Shown here in pieces: positions 10,477-23,479 of a stretch of 64,000 nt of DNA. The position numbers and the translations under genes are program-made. How positions within the stretch are numbered: the first letter of the stretch is position 1; every line of letters starts with the position of its first letter. The notes under the pieces are model-generated. The model was not told the DNA's origin, did not search any database, and saw only the letters and a list, made by a program, of their open reading frames with translations. The DNA is taken from assembly GCA_051294375.1 (NCBI GenBank), contig CM119266.1, forward strand, positions 8,270,606 through 8,334,605, read 5' to 3'. The DNA comes from Paraspadella gotoi (Eukaryota; Chaetognatha).

Positions 10477-10979
10477 AGATCCGCCATCTTTAAGCTTTGT
10501 CAACTTCTTTCCTCCCTAGGCAAATTCAATTCCTCTTATAATAAATGCTTATAGAGGTTTAACAGATCGATAAAGGGCAGTGAATTCTATTTGGGTATTT
10601 TCAACAATGAATTTGGAAACTTTACTAACTATTAATTTCTTTTTTCCACTGAATAAATAATGAAACACCCTTTATTTAAAAAGACGGTTGGTTATAGTTA
10701 TCTTCTCTTTATAACATTAGAAAGTCACTAGGGTAATTTCTATGCTTCAAAATACGGTAAGACATGATTCTTTTTACGACGATCATTCCCAAATACGGGT
10801 ATCATCCTTAATTAAGAAGAACTAAAAACGATTTTTCAGGTAAGGACCCAACTTTTAGAGATTAAATGCTCGTGAAGATCTGTCACGTATTTTAGAATAT
10901 AGTACTGCTTAGCAAAAAAACGCATGCTATAGTATAAATTTTTTCCTTTATTCTACTTCTTTTCTTATTTACTTTTCTC

Positions 10980-11213
10980 TTTTAGATTTGAGGATTTTTC
11001 TGTGTTAACGAAATTGAGCAAACTAAACTACGTACAGGGAAATTATGTCATTTTAACGTAAGTGGACAGACCGACAGAAAAGTTATACATTATATATAAT
11101 TATATATATATTATATATATACTATAACTTATAGAGGTAAAATTTTACTTTTGCTGACTCAAAAATACTTATTTTAAAAGAAAGGTGCTCCGCGAGTACT
11201 CGCGGCGCAACTA
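10980..11213 (-). mobile_element. Diverged MITE copy in the inverted-repeat spacer
   Basis: Shares the TTTAACGTAAGTGG and GACAGACCGACAG motifs and the CCGCGAGTACTCGCGGCGCAAC end (11191-11212) with the other copies. An AT-rich (TATATA) insert disrupts the middle. Confidence 0.6.
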
Positions 11214-11725
11214 AAGATGGACGTATTGCGGCGGCCATTTTTGGTCAAATGATTTTTGCCTTGGATGGATCCGGAGACCTCTTTTTATTTCAAAACCCAA
11301 ACGATAGCTCGCAGTTTAAGATGATGTCTACCGACGTGATAGGAAACAAATCCGACATATCAAAAATACAAACTAAAAATATGTTTTCCCTCGCTTTCGA
11401 TCATAATTTTAAAATTGTTAGTTTGACAGCCAATAAGATATCTGGGTATAGCAAGTATGTTATAGTAATAGTTAATAGCATCCCTAAGAATGTCACCTTT
11501 TTAACCTAGATAAAAATGATCATTGTACTTGTTAGTATTCAGTTTGATTGTTATGTGGTCGATATGCCCTTTTATCACAATAGATCGGATCAGGCTGTAA
11601 CAATGTCCTGCCTCCACTTCTAAAGACCGTCCTAAATAGTTATTTTTGGCCTTTAGATCTCTACGAATCATTTTTCTCATAATACGAGAAATCTTCGGTA
11701 GCGTATGATTTTATTTGAAGTTTGG

Positions 11726-11812
11726 TTGCCAGCAGATTTAAAAAATCGACAGATTTTGCGGAAATTTTTTCCGCAAAAAGCTGTCGATTGAGAGAAATTA
11801 ATTTGCTGACGC
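11726..11812. repeat. Imperfect hairpin near the centre of the inverted repeat
   Basis: AATCGACAGATTTTGCGGAAA pairs with TTTTCCGCAAAAAGCTGTCGATT; weaker pairing extends outward (GCCAGCAGATTT / AAATTAATTTGCTGAC). It lies about 230 bp from the midpoint of the 10-kb inverted repeat. Confidence 0.7.
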
Positions 11813-13189
11813 TTTCCCTTTCAATAAAAGAAGGCGGTTTTTTTTAATTCGTCAACTCTAGTATGTTTCTCATCTATTAAAACTATAAAATAAGGAAAAA
11901 ACCGAGTTTTAGTTCAAATAAAACGCTCCTCACAAATCCTCACAAATTAAAAGTTGACTTAAAAATTTTTTTGCAGCTAAAGTATTAAATATTTCGCCCT
12001 AATTTTTTAGGTACCAGAAGCACCAACAATAGGGAATATTTGATTAGAATTGTGGACATTTGAAGTATTTTCGTTAACAAATTGTAATAAAATGTAAAAA
12101 GTAAGTTTTTTGACTAGTCAATTAAAAAATAATTCATTGGCAAACAATATATGACTAATGGAAAATGAACCAACTCAGAGTTAAAGAAGATAAGAAGGAC
12201 CCGAAATCCGGAGTAAAAAAATTTTTCTTCAATGATCTTGGCGTTCAAATCTCAAGCCAAAAGTCAAAATGGACAAAAATGGACATATTTTTTTATTAAA
12301 GAGCAAAAATGATATTGATTCTTGATTAGAAAATGCAGCAGATGATTTCAATTAATCCGTAGTCTAGCCAACTTTGTATTAGAGTTAAAATTTTAATCAT
12401 TTTTGTGGTAAAATTCTAACAAATAATTGAAAAAATGTGGNNNNNNNNNNNNNNNNNNNNNNNNNTTCATTGTTGAAAATACCCAAATAGAAATCACTGC
12501 CCTTATCGATCTGTTAAACTCTCTATAAGCATTTTATTATAAGAGGAAATTGAATTTGCTAGGGAGGAAAGAAGTTGACAAAAGCTTAAAGATGGCGGAT
12601 CTTGANNNNNNNNNNNNNNNNNNNNNNNNNNNNNNNNNNNNNNNNNNNNNNNNNNNNNNNNNNNNNNNNNNNNNNNNNNNNNNNNNNNNNNNNNNNNNNN
12701 NNNNNNNNNNNNNNNNNNNNNNNNNNNNNNNNNNNNNNNNNNNNNNNNNNNNNNNNNNNNNNNNNNNNNNNNNNNNNNNNNNNNNNNNNNTAAGGGTCAG
12801 AGAACACAGCGACCAGGAAGATCCCCGGATCAGAACGAAATAAGAAACGCCCACGTAGGATTCCGACTCAAACAGCCTTAATTGAAAAAAAAAAGCTTGT
12901 AGAAAAAGAAATTGATAAAATTATAATATAAAACAGTTATATCGGAAATCGAATGTTTATTTTTCCAAATGTCACGGAATGAATCAAACGAACCGTTAAA
13001 ATTCAATAAAGATAAAAAACCTGACGTGAACGGCAAATATTTTCTTTCGTACCGATTTTTAAAAGTATCAAATTTTTGAAATTTTAGAAATATAATTTAA
13101 GTTTAAAAAACGAATAGATAAATACATAATTTTAAGGAATGAATAAACAAGAACGGTAATTCCAATTTATTTTCACGCATTTTTTCTTT

Positions 13190-13475
13190 GATCATGTGAT
13201 ATGACATGATATAACATGACTAAAAAACTTATGACAGGCACTGCATCAAAATTCCGTCCTTTATTCTTTATAATTTTAGGAATTCCTGAAGGCGGCGATA
13301 GCAGCCTCTTAGATTTGAGGTTTTTTCTCTCTTGAACAACCAAATATAGGCGAATTATATGCATTTTAACGTAAGTGGGATCGACAGACAGACAGACATA
13401 CCGACGGACCGACCGACCGACCCGACCGAAAAGTGACTTATAGTGTTGCTGCGCGAGTACTCGCGGCGCAACTAA
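13190..13475 (-). mobile_element. GTTGCGCCG-family MITE copy (right arm)
   Basis: Reverse counterpart of the left-arm copy, ending with GCGCGAGTACTCGCGGCGCAAC. GCGAGTACTCGC is a perfect 12-bp palindrome. Confidence 0.65.
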
Positions 13476-14330
13476 AAAGCCTTCGAACCTCAAGGCAAGA
13501 TCCGTCTTTTCAAAAAGAAAACAAGTTTTTCACCGAAACCTTGAATCTAAAGCCTTGACATTGAAAAGGCCTCAGGGAGGAAGAGGAAGAAGAGGAGGAG
13601 GAGGAAGAAGAGGAGGAAGGTGAGGTGAGAAATCGTCGCTTCAATGAAAATGTCTCACACGATATTTCATTTGAGTTAATGGTGATAGATATACGACTTG
13701 TCTTTGGGTTTTTTCTTTTTCTTAAATTTGCTTTATTTTTCTTTTCTTTTTTCAAAGTTTTTTCTTTCCGCCATTTGCTTTTTTTTTTTGTTCTTTTCTT
13801 TATTCCTCATTTCTTTTATCCTTCATGTAGTTTTTTAACTTTCTTATCTCCTGTTTCCTCTCCTTCAATTTTTTCTCAATTTGCTTTTTTTCTTTTTCCC
13901 ATTTGCTCTTTCCTTTCAGCTATTTCTCTTTTCTTTCTCCTCAATTTTCTCTTTTCTCCGCCGCCATTTTTTCTTCAACTTTACTCCGCGATTTATTTTA
14001 ATTTCTTTCCTTTATTTCAAATTCATTTTTTTAATGAATTTTTGATCTTTTTCTCAAAAAACGTTATTCAGTTTTTCCTAATTACGCCATCTTTTTTAAC
14101 CCTGAAACGAAATCTTTCTTAAAATATCATTTTTCTTATTTTCTTCCAATTTCTAATCACATATTCTTATCACATATTCTTATCACATATTGTTTCGTTT
14201 TCTTTGTTTAATTACTTCTTTTTTATTCTCTTCCTTTTTTTTTCTCTTTCTTTTCTTCCAATTTGAAATTCTTTATTCACAATTTCTCGCTTTCAGCCGA
14301 CTTCACACTTTCTTTCTCTCTGTCGCTGGC

Positions 14331-14387
<57 letters not shown>

Positions 14388-14530
14388 TTTTTCTTTCCTC
14401 CGTTTCAGAAATCATTTATTTCCCTTGCAATTCGTGGCTGAATTCAATATCTCTCTCTCTCTTTTTCTGTCAATAATATTTTGTCTTTAGTCTTTTTTGT
14501 TCGTTTCTCATGATTCAATTTGTTTTCAGA

Positions 14531-14611
14531 TCAAATCTTGCGGAAATAAGTCAACGACGACGACGACGCTGACGACGACGACGTCAACAAAGACAACGCT
14601 GAAAGAAAAGG
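14531..14611 (+). pseudogene. Exon-like segment (right-arm copy)
   Basis: Homologous to the left-arm segment and flanked by TTGTTTTCAG and GTTAATTATT. The acidic frame (DDDDVNKDNAERK) is interrupted upstream by TAA, while a Thr-rich frame stays open. The shift relative to the left copy suggests no selection on protein. Confidence 0.35.
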
Positions 14612-16331
14612 TTAATTATTTTATTTCATGAAACAATGTCAGATTTAAGATGTTTAGGTTGTGTATGCTATCGGGTTTATGGCTGGGGTAGCTTTGTTTT
14701 TGAAAATTAGTTCAATGCCCTCCCGAAAAAATATTAAGTTTCACCAATATTTTTTCCCTGAATAATTTAAGAAAATTGAATAAATGTTTTTTGGTTGTTT
14801 TTTTTTTTATCAGATTTTTAATATATAGTTAAAACTTTTTCCCTCTAAGTGGGAATTTAACAAATAAATTTCCTTAAAATTCCATTCACCCACTTAACTG
14901 ATTCTCTCCATCCCTCGCCCCTCACCCCACACACAGAGTCGAAACTCTCACTCACCTTCGCGCCTCTCTCTCCTCTTCGCTTCTTCTCACTCGAAGGTAA
15001 GTTTACATCCGGGAGGAATGAGGTAAGGTTAGGCGAAACCGGAGATCACTTGGTCAGGTTGAGCGAGAGAATTCGGCAAAAGAAGAAACATGTCAAGGTG
15101 AAGTGAGCTTGGTAAGGTTGAACGTGTAGTGAGGTGAGTTCAAGCGAGCTCACTTCAGGGGCAGAGTGAACGGGGGATGAAAAAAGCGTCACGATCAAAA
15201 AAGGCAAATACTAGGAAATTAAGTGAAGTTGCCATGGAAAAGCGGAAGAAATTCGTTCCAGAATATAAATAGGAAGGGAATTCTGAAAAAGAATAAAAGA
15301 AATAAAACTTAAAAAAGTGGAAATAAAAAAGTATTATTAATTTGTTAATGTAAATTTTGAGATGAGAAAACGAGAAGTGGAGAAATCAATTGATCCTCGA
15401 CTGACCCACGATTGACCCACGATTGACCCACGATTGACCAACGAACGACCCTTCTTTGACCCTCGATTGATCCTCGACTGACCCACGATCTCATTTTGAC
15501 TCACCATCCGTATTCGTTCTCGCTGCCTTGACGGATTTACAGATTTATACCTGATAGAAAATTGAACATTAAAAAGACAAAGTGTTTCTGTATTTGATGC
15601 ATAATGCCGCGTTTTTGCTCATTGGTATTCATTCCTTAACTCGGAAAAAAGAATAAAAACGTTTTGCGTTTTTAGGAATTTCCGTTTTCGTATTTCTCTA
15701 CCGGGAATACGCGATAGCAACTTTGTCTTCTGTCTCAATCGTCGATCTCGTTGTCTCGACAGTGCATCATCGGCTTCTCATATCTGAAAGTCTCGTCGTC
15801 GTCATCTGCTCTTGTCATCTGTCATCGCAGTCTCTACAGGTCTGAGTCCTCGGGAAGAAGACGAGAGATTCTCTCTCTCTCTCTCCATCCCCAAAAATCA
15901 AGGTTTTTTTCACGATATTTCTCTCCTTCACCTTAACCATAAGCCAAGTACAGAAATATGGACTTACCATTGAGTTCGATGTTCATTTGTTGCTCACTTA
16001 GTAACATCCCAAGCATCTGTTACGCTACCTGTGGAGCTCGAGAAAAGCAATTGCAAACCTTTTTAAACAAAAGAACAGACACTACTCAAAAATAACCATT
16101 TTAATTTTTATTTTAATTTTAATTTTTTAAATTTACAGCGTTTGAAATTTATAAATAAATAAATAAATAAATAAATGTAGAGGTGGTAGCAAAATAGAAT
16201 TACCATAAAAGAATCAGAAATATTCTTCATTAAATCTTACTTTATTTTTTTTGTTTAAAAAAGATTCAATTCAGTTTTCTATTAAAATTTGGTTTTCGGG
16301 GTCATCTTTTCCGAAGCCGCCGGAGCCGTTT

Positions 16332-16371
<40 letters not shown>

Positions 16372-16670
16372 TTTCAATTCAGTTAAACAAACTCTTTTTT
16401 TCAAATTTCGTCAGCGAAAACTGATCTTAGACAAAACTGGGTCGAACTCGTCTTAGTTAAAGTCTGTTTCTTTTTTTGTTTCGTTCTTCGACTAAAACAA
16501 AACAAAAAAAAGTAAAAAAAACAAGACTCAAACGTTAAACATTTAAATTGCATAAATAATTAAATATCTAAATTTGAATTAGAGAACTGTTTGAGTTTCT
16601 ACCACATCATTCTTTTTATCTAAGATCAGTTTAATTCCTTCGTTTATTTTGAACAAGTTCGTTATTCTCT

Positions 16671-17469
16671 TTTATTTAGTTTTGGTTTTAATTTCTTCTT
16701 CTGGGTTTTATAAAGTTTTTCGTCTCTCAGTTTCACTTTCAGTTTTTCCACGAATTTTCCCTCAATTTTAACGAGTTTCTTTTTTTTTTTTTTTTTTTTT
16801 TTGGTTCGTGGTTTTTTTCTCTCACCTTCTCGTCGTGAAACCTCATTTCACAATCCGTTCTGGTCCGAGTGAGAGTTTCTTTGTTTTCATCACATGTGTC
16901 ATCAGCTTCTTTTTGTCATCGTCTTTCTCATCATTATCATTGGCTTTTTGTTTATCATTTTCTTTATCATTGTCATCCTAATTATCATCAGATTCTAAAT
17001 TTGTTATATTTTTAACTTGAGAACATGCCACGTTATTTTCGCTCAAAAATTTCCATATTTTTTCATTCTAATGTATAATATTGTATATATTTCATAAGTT
17101 ATTGTTTTATTTTTTCATCTTCTTTTCATTAACAAATATTTGAACTTTGATATCGATCGTCCGACGCAAAGTTTTCTTTTTCTTTTTCTTTTCTTTTTCT
17201 TTTTCTTTTTTTTTTTTTTTTTTTTAAAGAAACAAAAAAGTTTCAAAGTTAAACGGAAATTTTGAACAAGAGAAATTTTTTTAACACGAACACCTTTTGT
17301 TCAAAACGATTCTCAGGAGCAAGAATATAAATACAGTTATACTTAAAAAAAAGAAAACATACTATGGCTGTCACTGTCTCTTATCTTTTTTTTTATATAA
17401 ACGTTATAATATAAATAATCAACCATTATTTTTAAAAAGCGAAAGAGAAAGATGCTTAGATTTTTGCAG
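16671..17469. other. Non-coding AT/T-rich stretch
   Basis: Poly-T and TTTTC runs (16779-16802, 17172-17225) and ATCATT-rich DNA; no gene seen. Confidence 0.4.
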
Positions 17470-17509
17470 TGACCTGGGAAACATCCTGGAAAACAAGGAG
17501 GAGTGGGAC

Positions 17510-17541
<32 letters not shown>

Positions 17542-17548
17542 TAATTAG
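17470..17548 (+). CDS. Candidate acidic terminal exon
   Basis: After a TTAGATTTTTGCAG acceptor the frame (phase 2) reads DLGNILENKEEWDDDNDDDD then DDDDN and stops with TAG. The ordinary residues before the Asp run argue for coding over pure repeat. Another short acidic frame (MKLWNEDNDEYNDDDNEDEF) follows at 17598-17660. The parent gene is unknown. Confidence 0.35.
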
Positions 17549-18318
17549 TTTCACCTTTTATCTTTTCTTTTTTTTTCTCTTGTGAAACGAATTGTGAATG
17601 AAACTCTGGAACGAGGATAACGACGAATACAACGACGACGATAACGAAGACGAATTTTAGAAAAAAAGATATTTTTTTTCTCGTGAAATTCAATCATAGT
17701 ATTGAATATCGATTATATTAAAAACGGATTATTTTTGTTTTATTTAGCTATCGTTTTCTCGATCGTCATATTCAGGACTATTATGAGTTTTTTATTCGAA
17801 GAAACAATCTTTTTCACCAATTTTTTTTCTTTCGATAATGTCAACAATAATTTAAAATTAAAACATGTAATCTAGAGAAAAACAGTTTTGAGTTTTTAAA
17901 CAACGATTTTATTGACAATTGATAAGTCGGACATGTTTCGACTCTTACAGCTTAGAGTCTTTATCAGCAACATGTAATCGAAAAACAACTCTAGATATTG
18001 TATTTTAACAAACCCAGCTGCGAAAAAAAACCTGCTATCCACACTTTCTTTGATCTTAAGTCTAAAATGTAACCAGTTTTGTTGTGTCACTTCGCCTTTA
18101 ACGCACTTTGTTGCTGTTCTCGATAGACGACAGCAACACTTAATCCCACTCCTACAACAACAACAGGAGCCATAACAACAATAACAACCAAGTTTCCACG
18201 TTATCGACTCAATTTCTCTTTCAAATTCTTTATTCTAATCTTCGCTGAGATTTTTTTTCTCTTCATTCATGAAAAAACTTGAATCATTAAAAAAAAGAAG
18301 CTGCATCCATTCAAGGAA

Positions 18319-18352
<34 letters not shown>

Positions 18353-18388
18353 TCTTCTCTCTCGTCTTGGCTTTTCTCACGTGCAAGA

Positions 18389-18485
<97 letters not shown>

Positions 18486-18486
18486 G
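18319..18486. repeat. (TCG)n then (CT)n microsatellites
   Basis: About ten TCG units at 18319-18350, then a 95-bp CT run from 18391. TCACGTGA-like E-box sequence follows near 18534. The surrounding 17700-21300 shows no supportable gene beyond low-complexity frames. Confidence 0.9.
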
Positions 18487-19614
18487 TCTCGTGCAACATC
18501 GGCGACTCTGTCTCGCTCTCGTTCTCCCCGAAATCACGTGACTTTTTGGCAAGGGGAGACAGGAGGACCTCAAGAAAATCCCCCGAATCGCCAAATCTCC
18601 AATAAAAAAGGAAATCTGAAATATTTGACTCGAAATTAATCCATATTTTGCTTGTATAACAAACATATTTTGATTAAAATAAACTTGCTCGGCGTCAAAT
18701 CGTCGCCTTTGATACTAAAACTTCTTCTTTGTCCCGAAAATTCGCTAATTTTTGGTTTTGTGACATTTAATCCTTTTTACTGAAAAATACTGTTTAATCG
18801 TTCGACCAAATCATAATCCTGTTAAGAAAATGGAATATCTACAAAAATCAATAATAATATTAGTTTCAGTCGTTCTGTAAATCATTTAGTAAGGAAGGTA
18901 CTGTAGGTTGTACTCCAGGGGTAGGGCAAGGCGGAGCCGCCGGATTTTTTAAACTTAACTGAGAAATATTTTATCTTTTATAACATTTATAAGTATTGAA
19001 TCTCATAAATTTAAAAAAAGAAATATTCAACTAACAAAATCAACAAGCACTAAAAAATAACTCGATTAATTGAGTGGTGAATCTGATGCTACATAATACA
19101 TAATTTATTCTTGAAAATGCCTGGACGCATACTACAAGTCTGCATACTGATACCCTTGATACAGAAACGCCCAGATTTTATAAAACCTATTAATCTTTTT
19201 TTTTCTTTTTTTCATTTCGGAATTTGTCCTGAACGGATAGAAAGTCTTTCCGTGAAGCAGAAGAAAAAAAACATTTTTCTTTTTTAAACTTTCGCGTTTC
19301 GATTTTTATTGAATTAAAAAATCTTTTAAATCCCGAATCTAATTAGGAAGACTTGGGCCGCTTCTCCGCTCTGCTTTGCTCCCGGGGCGTAGAGAGAGGT
19401 GTTTTGATAAGTTCGGTTTGAAAGAGAGGAAGAGGTTAAAAAGAGAGGTTAGGAAAAGAAAAGAAGGGGAGAGAAAAGAGAGAAAAGATTGGGAATTTAA
19501 AGAAAAGACGGAAAGAGAAAAAAAAAATAGGTAAGATGGAAAAAAGGTTGATGATTGGATCTTAAATGAAATTGATTGAATGAATGATTGACTATAGAGA
19601 GGGAAAAAGGGGGA

Positions 19615-19705
<91 letters not shown>

Positions 19706-19708
19706 AGA
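19615..19708. repeat. (GA)n microsatellite
   Basis: GA run with AAG interruptions. Confidence 0.85.
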
Positions 19709-20397
19709 AGAAAGAGAGAGAGGGTAACGAAAAGGAGAAAAATTATATAGAAAAAGTAAAACACTTAATGAGACAAACAAAGAAAGATGAAGAGAAAGTA
19801 AGATTGAAAGAGAAAGTAAAAGATTGAAAAAGACAAATAGAGAGAGAAAGAGAAAGAGGGAATTTTTTGAGTCACAACAATCGATAATTTCATTACAGAA
19901 TTCGTTCGACAGAAAAAAAAATGTTCACCCAAATCCGCCGCCGCCGCCAAAAAAAAAATATTTAAAAAAAACTGGATATTTTGTTCGTTACGACTTAAAA
20001 TCCGCTGCATTTTTTTTTCCTAAAATTTTGCCTTTTTTTGCTTTTCTTATAAAATAATGGATTTTACGCAACCTTACTAATCTAACCTAAGTCAGCTTAT
20101 TATTTTGATAATCGAAATCTGAAATCTTCACTTTCTATTTCTTTCTCTTTCTCTCACATCTCCTTTATCTCTCTCCCTCACTCACTCTTGCTCTCTCTCA
20201 CATTGACTCCATCTCTCTCTCACTCTCATTGAATATCTGGGATACATACTTCCGCGACGCCTAATCGCCTGACCTCGTCCTTAGCTCATCTTCAACCCCC
20301 CACTTCCTCCTCCTCCTCCTCCTCTTCCTCCTCTTCCTCCAATCCTTTCCATGCATGTTCCAAGCGCCGGCCTTCGAATGGCATCCCGGCCGGCCTC

Positions 20398-20431
20398 TCC
20401 TCTCCTCTCTCTCTCTGTCTCTCTCTCTCTT

Positions 20432-20481
<50 letters not shown>

Positions 20482-20508
20482 CTCTCTCCTCTCTCTCTAT
20501 CCTCTCTA
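20398..20508. repeat. (CT)n microsatellite
   Basis: CT run. On the minus strand the adjacent 20308-20390 is open as a short frame ending in poly-Glu, which I regard as weak. Confidence 0.85.
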
Positions 20509-21302
20509 GCTTTTCCTTTCATGTGTCCCAAACACAAATAATATCTGGAAAGAATTCATTTTTTGCTTCAAAATTTCGTTTTTCAAAATAAAAAAAGTAT
20601 CGATTAACAAGTATAACAATTTTATTTTCAGGTGACATAACTTTTATGGCTTGTGTCATATATGCTCTATGATCAATAGGTCAATACTTATTAAATCATA
20701 ACTAAAACGACACATTAAGTTTAACTCTTCATGTGTCTTTCGAGTTTCGACATTAACAGTCGAAGACTACAGAAGTCACGAGAACAATAACAAAAAAAAA
20801 CATCTATCTTTCTATCTATGTATCTTTCTGTCCATCTATAACTAAATTATGCATACCAATTAAGAAAAAAACATTTTTCCCGTCCCCTTTCCTTTTGATA
20901 ACCATAATATTATGTATAAAAGAATGAATGATCTAAACGCCTTTTGTTTTTCCAGTTTTCGGCCTCGTTTTGGGGAAAGAAACAGTGACGAGTTTTCGAC
21001 TGAGGGCGACAGTAAAAAAACAATGACGCAACGAAATTTTAGTTGCCTGAAGTGAAGTCACGCGGACAATTTTAAAAGTAAAAGTATAAAAAAGTCACGT
21101 GAATCTCGCATAAAAAAAAACAAATTCCATCATGTGAATACGGTGACGCACCGAAAAAGGCTTTTCGTGACACGGTGAGACGAGAACCCAGTCACGCCCG
21201 TGTCAGGGGGAGACGGGTGTCACGAGAAGACTTTCACCGTCGCGTACAGGGTCACTGACGTTCGACTGCCACGTCACCGAGACGTGACTGTTACGTCGCC
21301 AG

Positions 21303-21428
21303 TCGAAGATGGCGTTGCTGACTCAAAACAGTTTCGTCGTGGAGACGACTACGACAACGACAACGACGACAACGACAACGACAACGACAACGCCGAGCAA
21401 CCGGAGAATAAAGAGATGGAACATTCAA
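21303..21428 (+). CDS. Candidate acidic internal exon
   Basis: Bounded by TTACGTCGCCAG and GTAAGAGA, phase 1 to phase 1. It reads EDGVADSKQFRRGDDYDNDN, continues with Asp-Asn repeats and ends EQPENKEMEHS. The non-repetitive flanks and good donor support coding. The parent gene is unknown. Confidence 0.4.
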
Positions 21429-22078
21429 GTAAGAGAACAAAATATAAGGTTTAGTAAAAACAACTTGAGGAGAAATAGAACATGCGTGGCTTTTCAAGAT
21501 CTAGTTTTAGTCTATTTGATTGACTGTTTGATAATGTTTAAGATAGCTTAACTCTTAATTACTTACACCGAATACCGTTTACAAATTGATGCACGTAAGA
21601 TAACGGTTTCACCGAATTGCCTCCTTTATTTACTTGTTCAAAAATTAGTTTACAGACATGCCCCCAGACTTTCCCTCTCTTATACTCGCTTTTTTTTGGT
21701 CAGACCTACTAGGTCAAAACCGCGCTCAAAAACCAAAACACGATCAAAAAAATCACTTCGAACGCTCAATTAAAATTCTCTGTGCGCGAATTTTAGAATT
21801 TGAGTGACTTCGTAATTAGTTAATTTATAATCTTTTCAACGTTTTGGGGGAATTTTGGATTATTGGAATTCCTGAATACGAAAGACTCGAACGAAAATGT
21901 TAAGATGGGTAAAAGACAAATACGTAGAAAAGAAAAGAAAAGAAAAGAAAAGAAAAGAAAACTGAGAATCGATTTGGGACGAATTAACATTTTTTTTCTT
22001 TTTTCCGGTTTTCAATTTTTTTTTTTGGTCTAACTTAATAATTAAAGCCAGGATATGCAAGACAAGGGAGTTCTTGTG

Positions 22079-22080
<2 letters not shown>

Positions 22081-22169
<89 letters not shown>

Positions 22170-22170
22170 A
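22081..22170. repeat. (GA)n microsatellite
   Basis: GA run with single interruptions. Confidence 0.85.
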
Positions 22171-22599
22171 AAAAAATTTCTTTCTTATAAAGATGTGAAT
22201 CAAAAAGTGACAAATTTTGGTAACATTTGTTGTCCATCGAATATTCAATTTAATTTTTCGTTTTTCTTTTTTGTTTATCTTTTCCTTCCGCCAAACCATG
22301 ACTCCATCAGGTAAGTCAAATATTCAATACAAATAAATCTCATTATGTCGGGGTTTTAAATGTATGTATCTGACTAACGTTGGTTTTTTAAAACTAATGA
22401 AACTTGGTTTAATACTTTTCGACAAAGATTCAACTGACTCTTATTCTGGTTTCGATGTCACGGGAAAGTTGAATGCACACATATTTAGCTTTGAATATAG
22501 AATTAATCAATCGATTTTATTCATAAATGATGTTATTTCTCAGCGTAGTTCCTGTCCGAGTTCTATCATTTTCATCACTCGATTCATCGTCCTTTCTCG

Positions 22600-22987
22600 A
22601 CATCATCATCATGAATTTAATCACCATCACTGTCATTGTCGAGATATCATCATATTCATTAACATTATCATCATCTTTATCATTATCACTTTCATTATTT
22701 TCGTCATAATCATCAGAGTCGATTATCATTATTACCATTATCCTTACTTTTATAGTATTATCATCATCATCATCGCATCAACATCATAATCATTATCACC
22801 ATCGTCGTTGTCATCGTCATCGTAATCATCATCGCCATCATGATGATTATGATGATGATGATGATCATCATCATCATCATAATTATCATCATCATCATAA
22901 TTTTCAACAATAGAGTCGTCGTCCATATCATCATAATCATCATCATCGGTATCATCATTAACACCATTTTCATTTATTTGTCATTAG

Positions 22988-23024
<37 letters not shown>

Positions 23025-23087
23025 GGTAGCATCATTAACAACCATTTCATTTATTTGTCGTTAGCATCATTGTCATCATCATCATCG

Positions 23088-23119
<32 letters not shown>

Positions 23120-23163
23120 TATGTCATCATCATCATCATTGTCATCATCATCATCGTCATCAT

Positions 23164-23216
<53 letters not shown>

Positions 23217-23252
23217 TCATCATCATCGTCGTCGTCATCATCATCATCATCC
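22600..23252. repeat. (TCA/ATC)n array, about 650 bp
   Basis: Long imperfect TCA trinucleotide array with TCG and TTA interruptions; one almost pure run lies at 23164-23252. Open frames over it (poly-Ser, poly-His, poly-Asp) are products of the repeat. Confidence 0.95.
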
Positions 23253-23479
23253 CATTAGTTTGATCTCTCTTTGCGAATCGAAATTCGACTGCACGATCTG
23301 TAAACTGTGAGAAGAAAGAGCAAGAGATGGAGAGAGAGAGCGAGAGCGAGAGCGAGAGCGAGACACTCTTGGTCAGATTGGTACGGTGTCGCCTTGCTCT
23401 TTTATCGATATGCAGATGAGACGACATTTGCAAACTTCGCCACGAGACCAAAAAGAGGAGATTAAATATTCGGCCAACG

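Larger units (their letters stand above)
6475..10612 (+). repeat. Left arm of a 10-kb inverted repeat
   Basis: This block matches the reverse complement of 12466-16670 along its length. Landmarks: 6540-6600 pairs with 16530-16590, 6780-6870 with 16290-16370, 7525-7740 with 15360-15580, 8499-8600 with 14510-14610, 9603-9860 with 13230-13500, and 10540-10612 with 12466-12540. Similarity looks high with many small indels and different microsatellite lengths. Beyond about 6475 and 10612 the match stops. Confidence 0.85.
10613..12440. other. Spacer of the inverted repeat
   Basis: AT-rich unique sequence with one diverged MITE copy and a hairpin. One 86-codon open frame at 11249-11509 (plus) has no recognisable motif and no splice or promoter context, so I do not call it a gene. 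Confidence 0.5.
12466..16670 (-). repeat. Right arm of the 10-kb inverted repeat
   Basis: Reverse-complement partner of 6475-10612, separated by a spacer of about 1.85 kb that has N gaps near its right edge. It retains about 130 bp of unique sequence (15735-15865) where the left arm has a (GA)n run at 7262-7362. A run of Ns (12606-12790) falls where the left arm has (CT)n. Confidence 0.85.

Noticed and set aside
11249-11509. 86-codon ORF in the inverted-repeat spacer as a transposase fragment
   Set aside because: No catalytic motif or zinc finger is visible and the sequence is AT-rich; I cannot support any function.
18235-18666. Long frames of Ser-Leu or Arg-Glu repeats over (CT)n/(GA)n tracts here and at many other places
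   Set aside because: They are direct translations of dinucleotide microsatellites with no start, splice or flank support.
22364-22789. ORF with an ordinary N-terminal half (MYLTNVGFLKLMKLGLILF…)
   Set aside because: The second half is translated (TCA)n, and there is no splice or promoter context.
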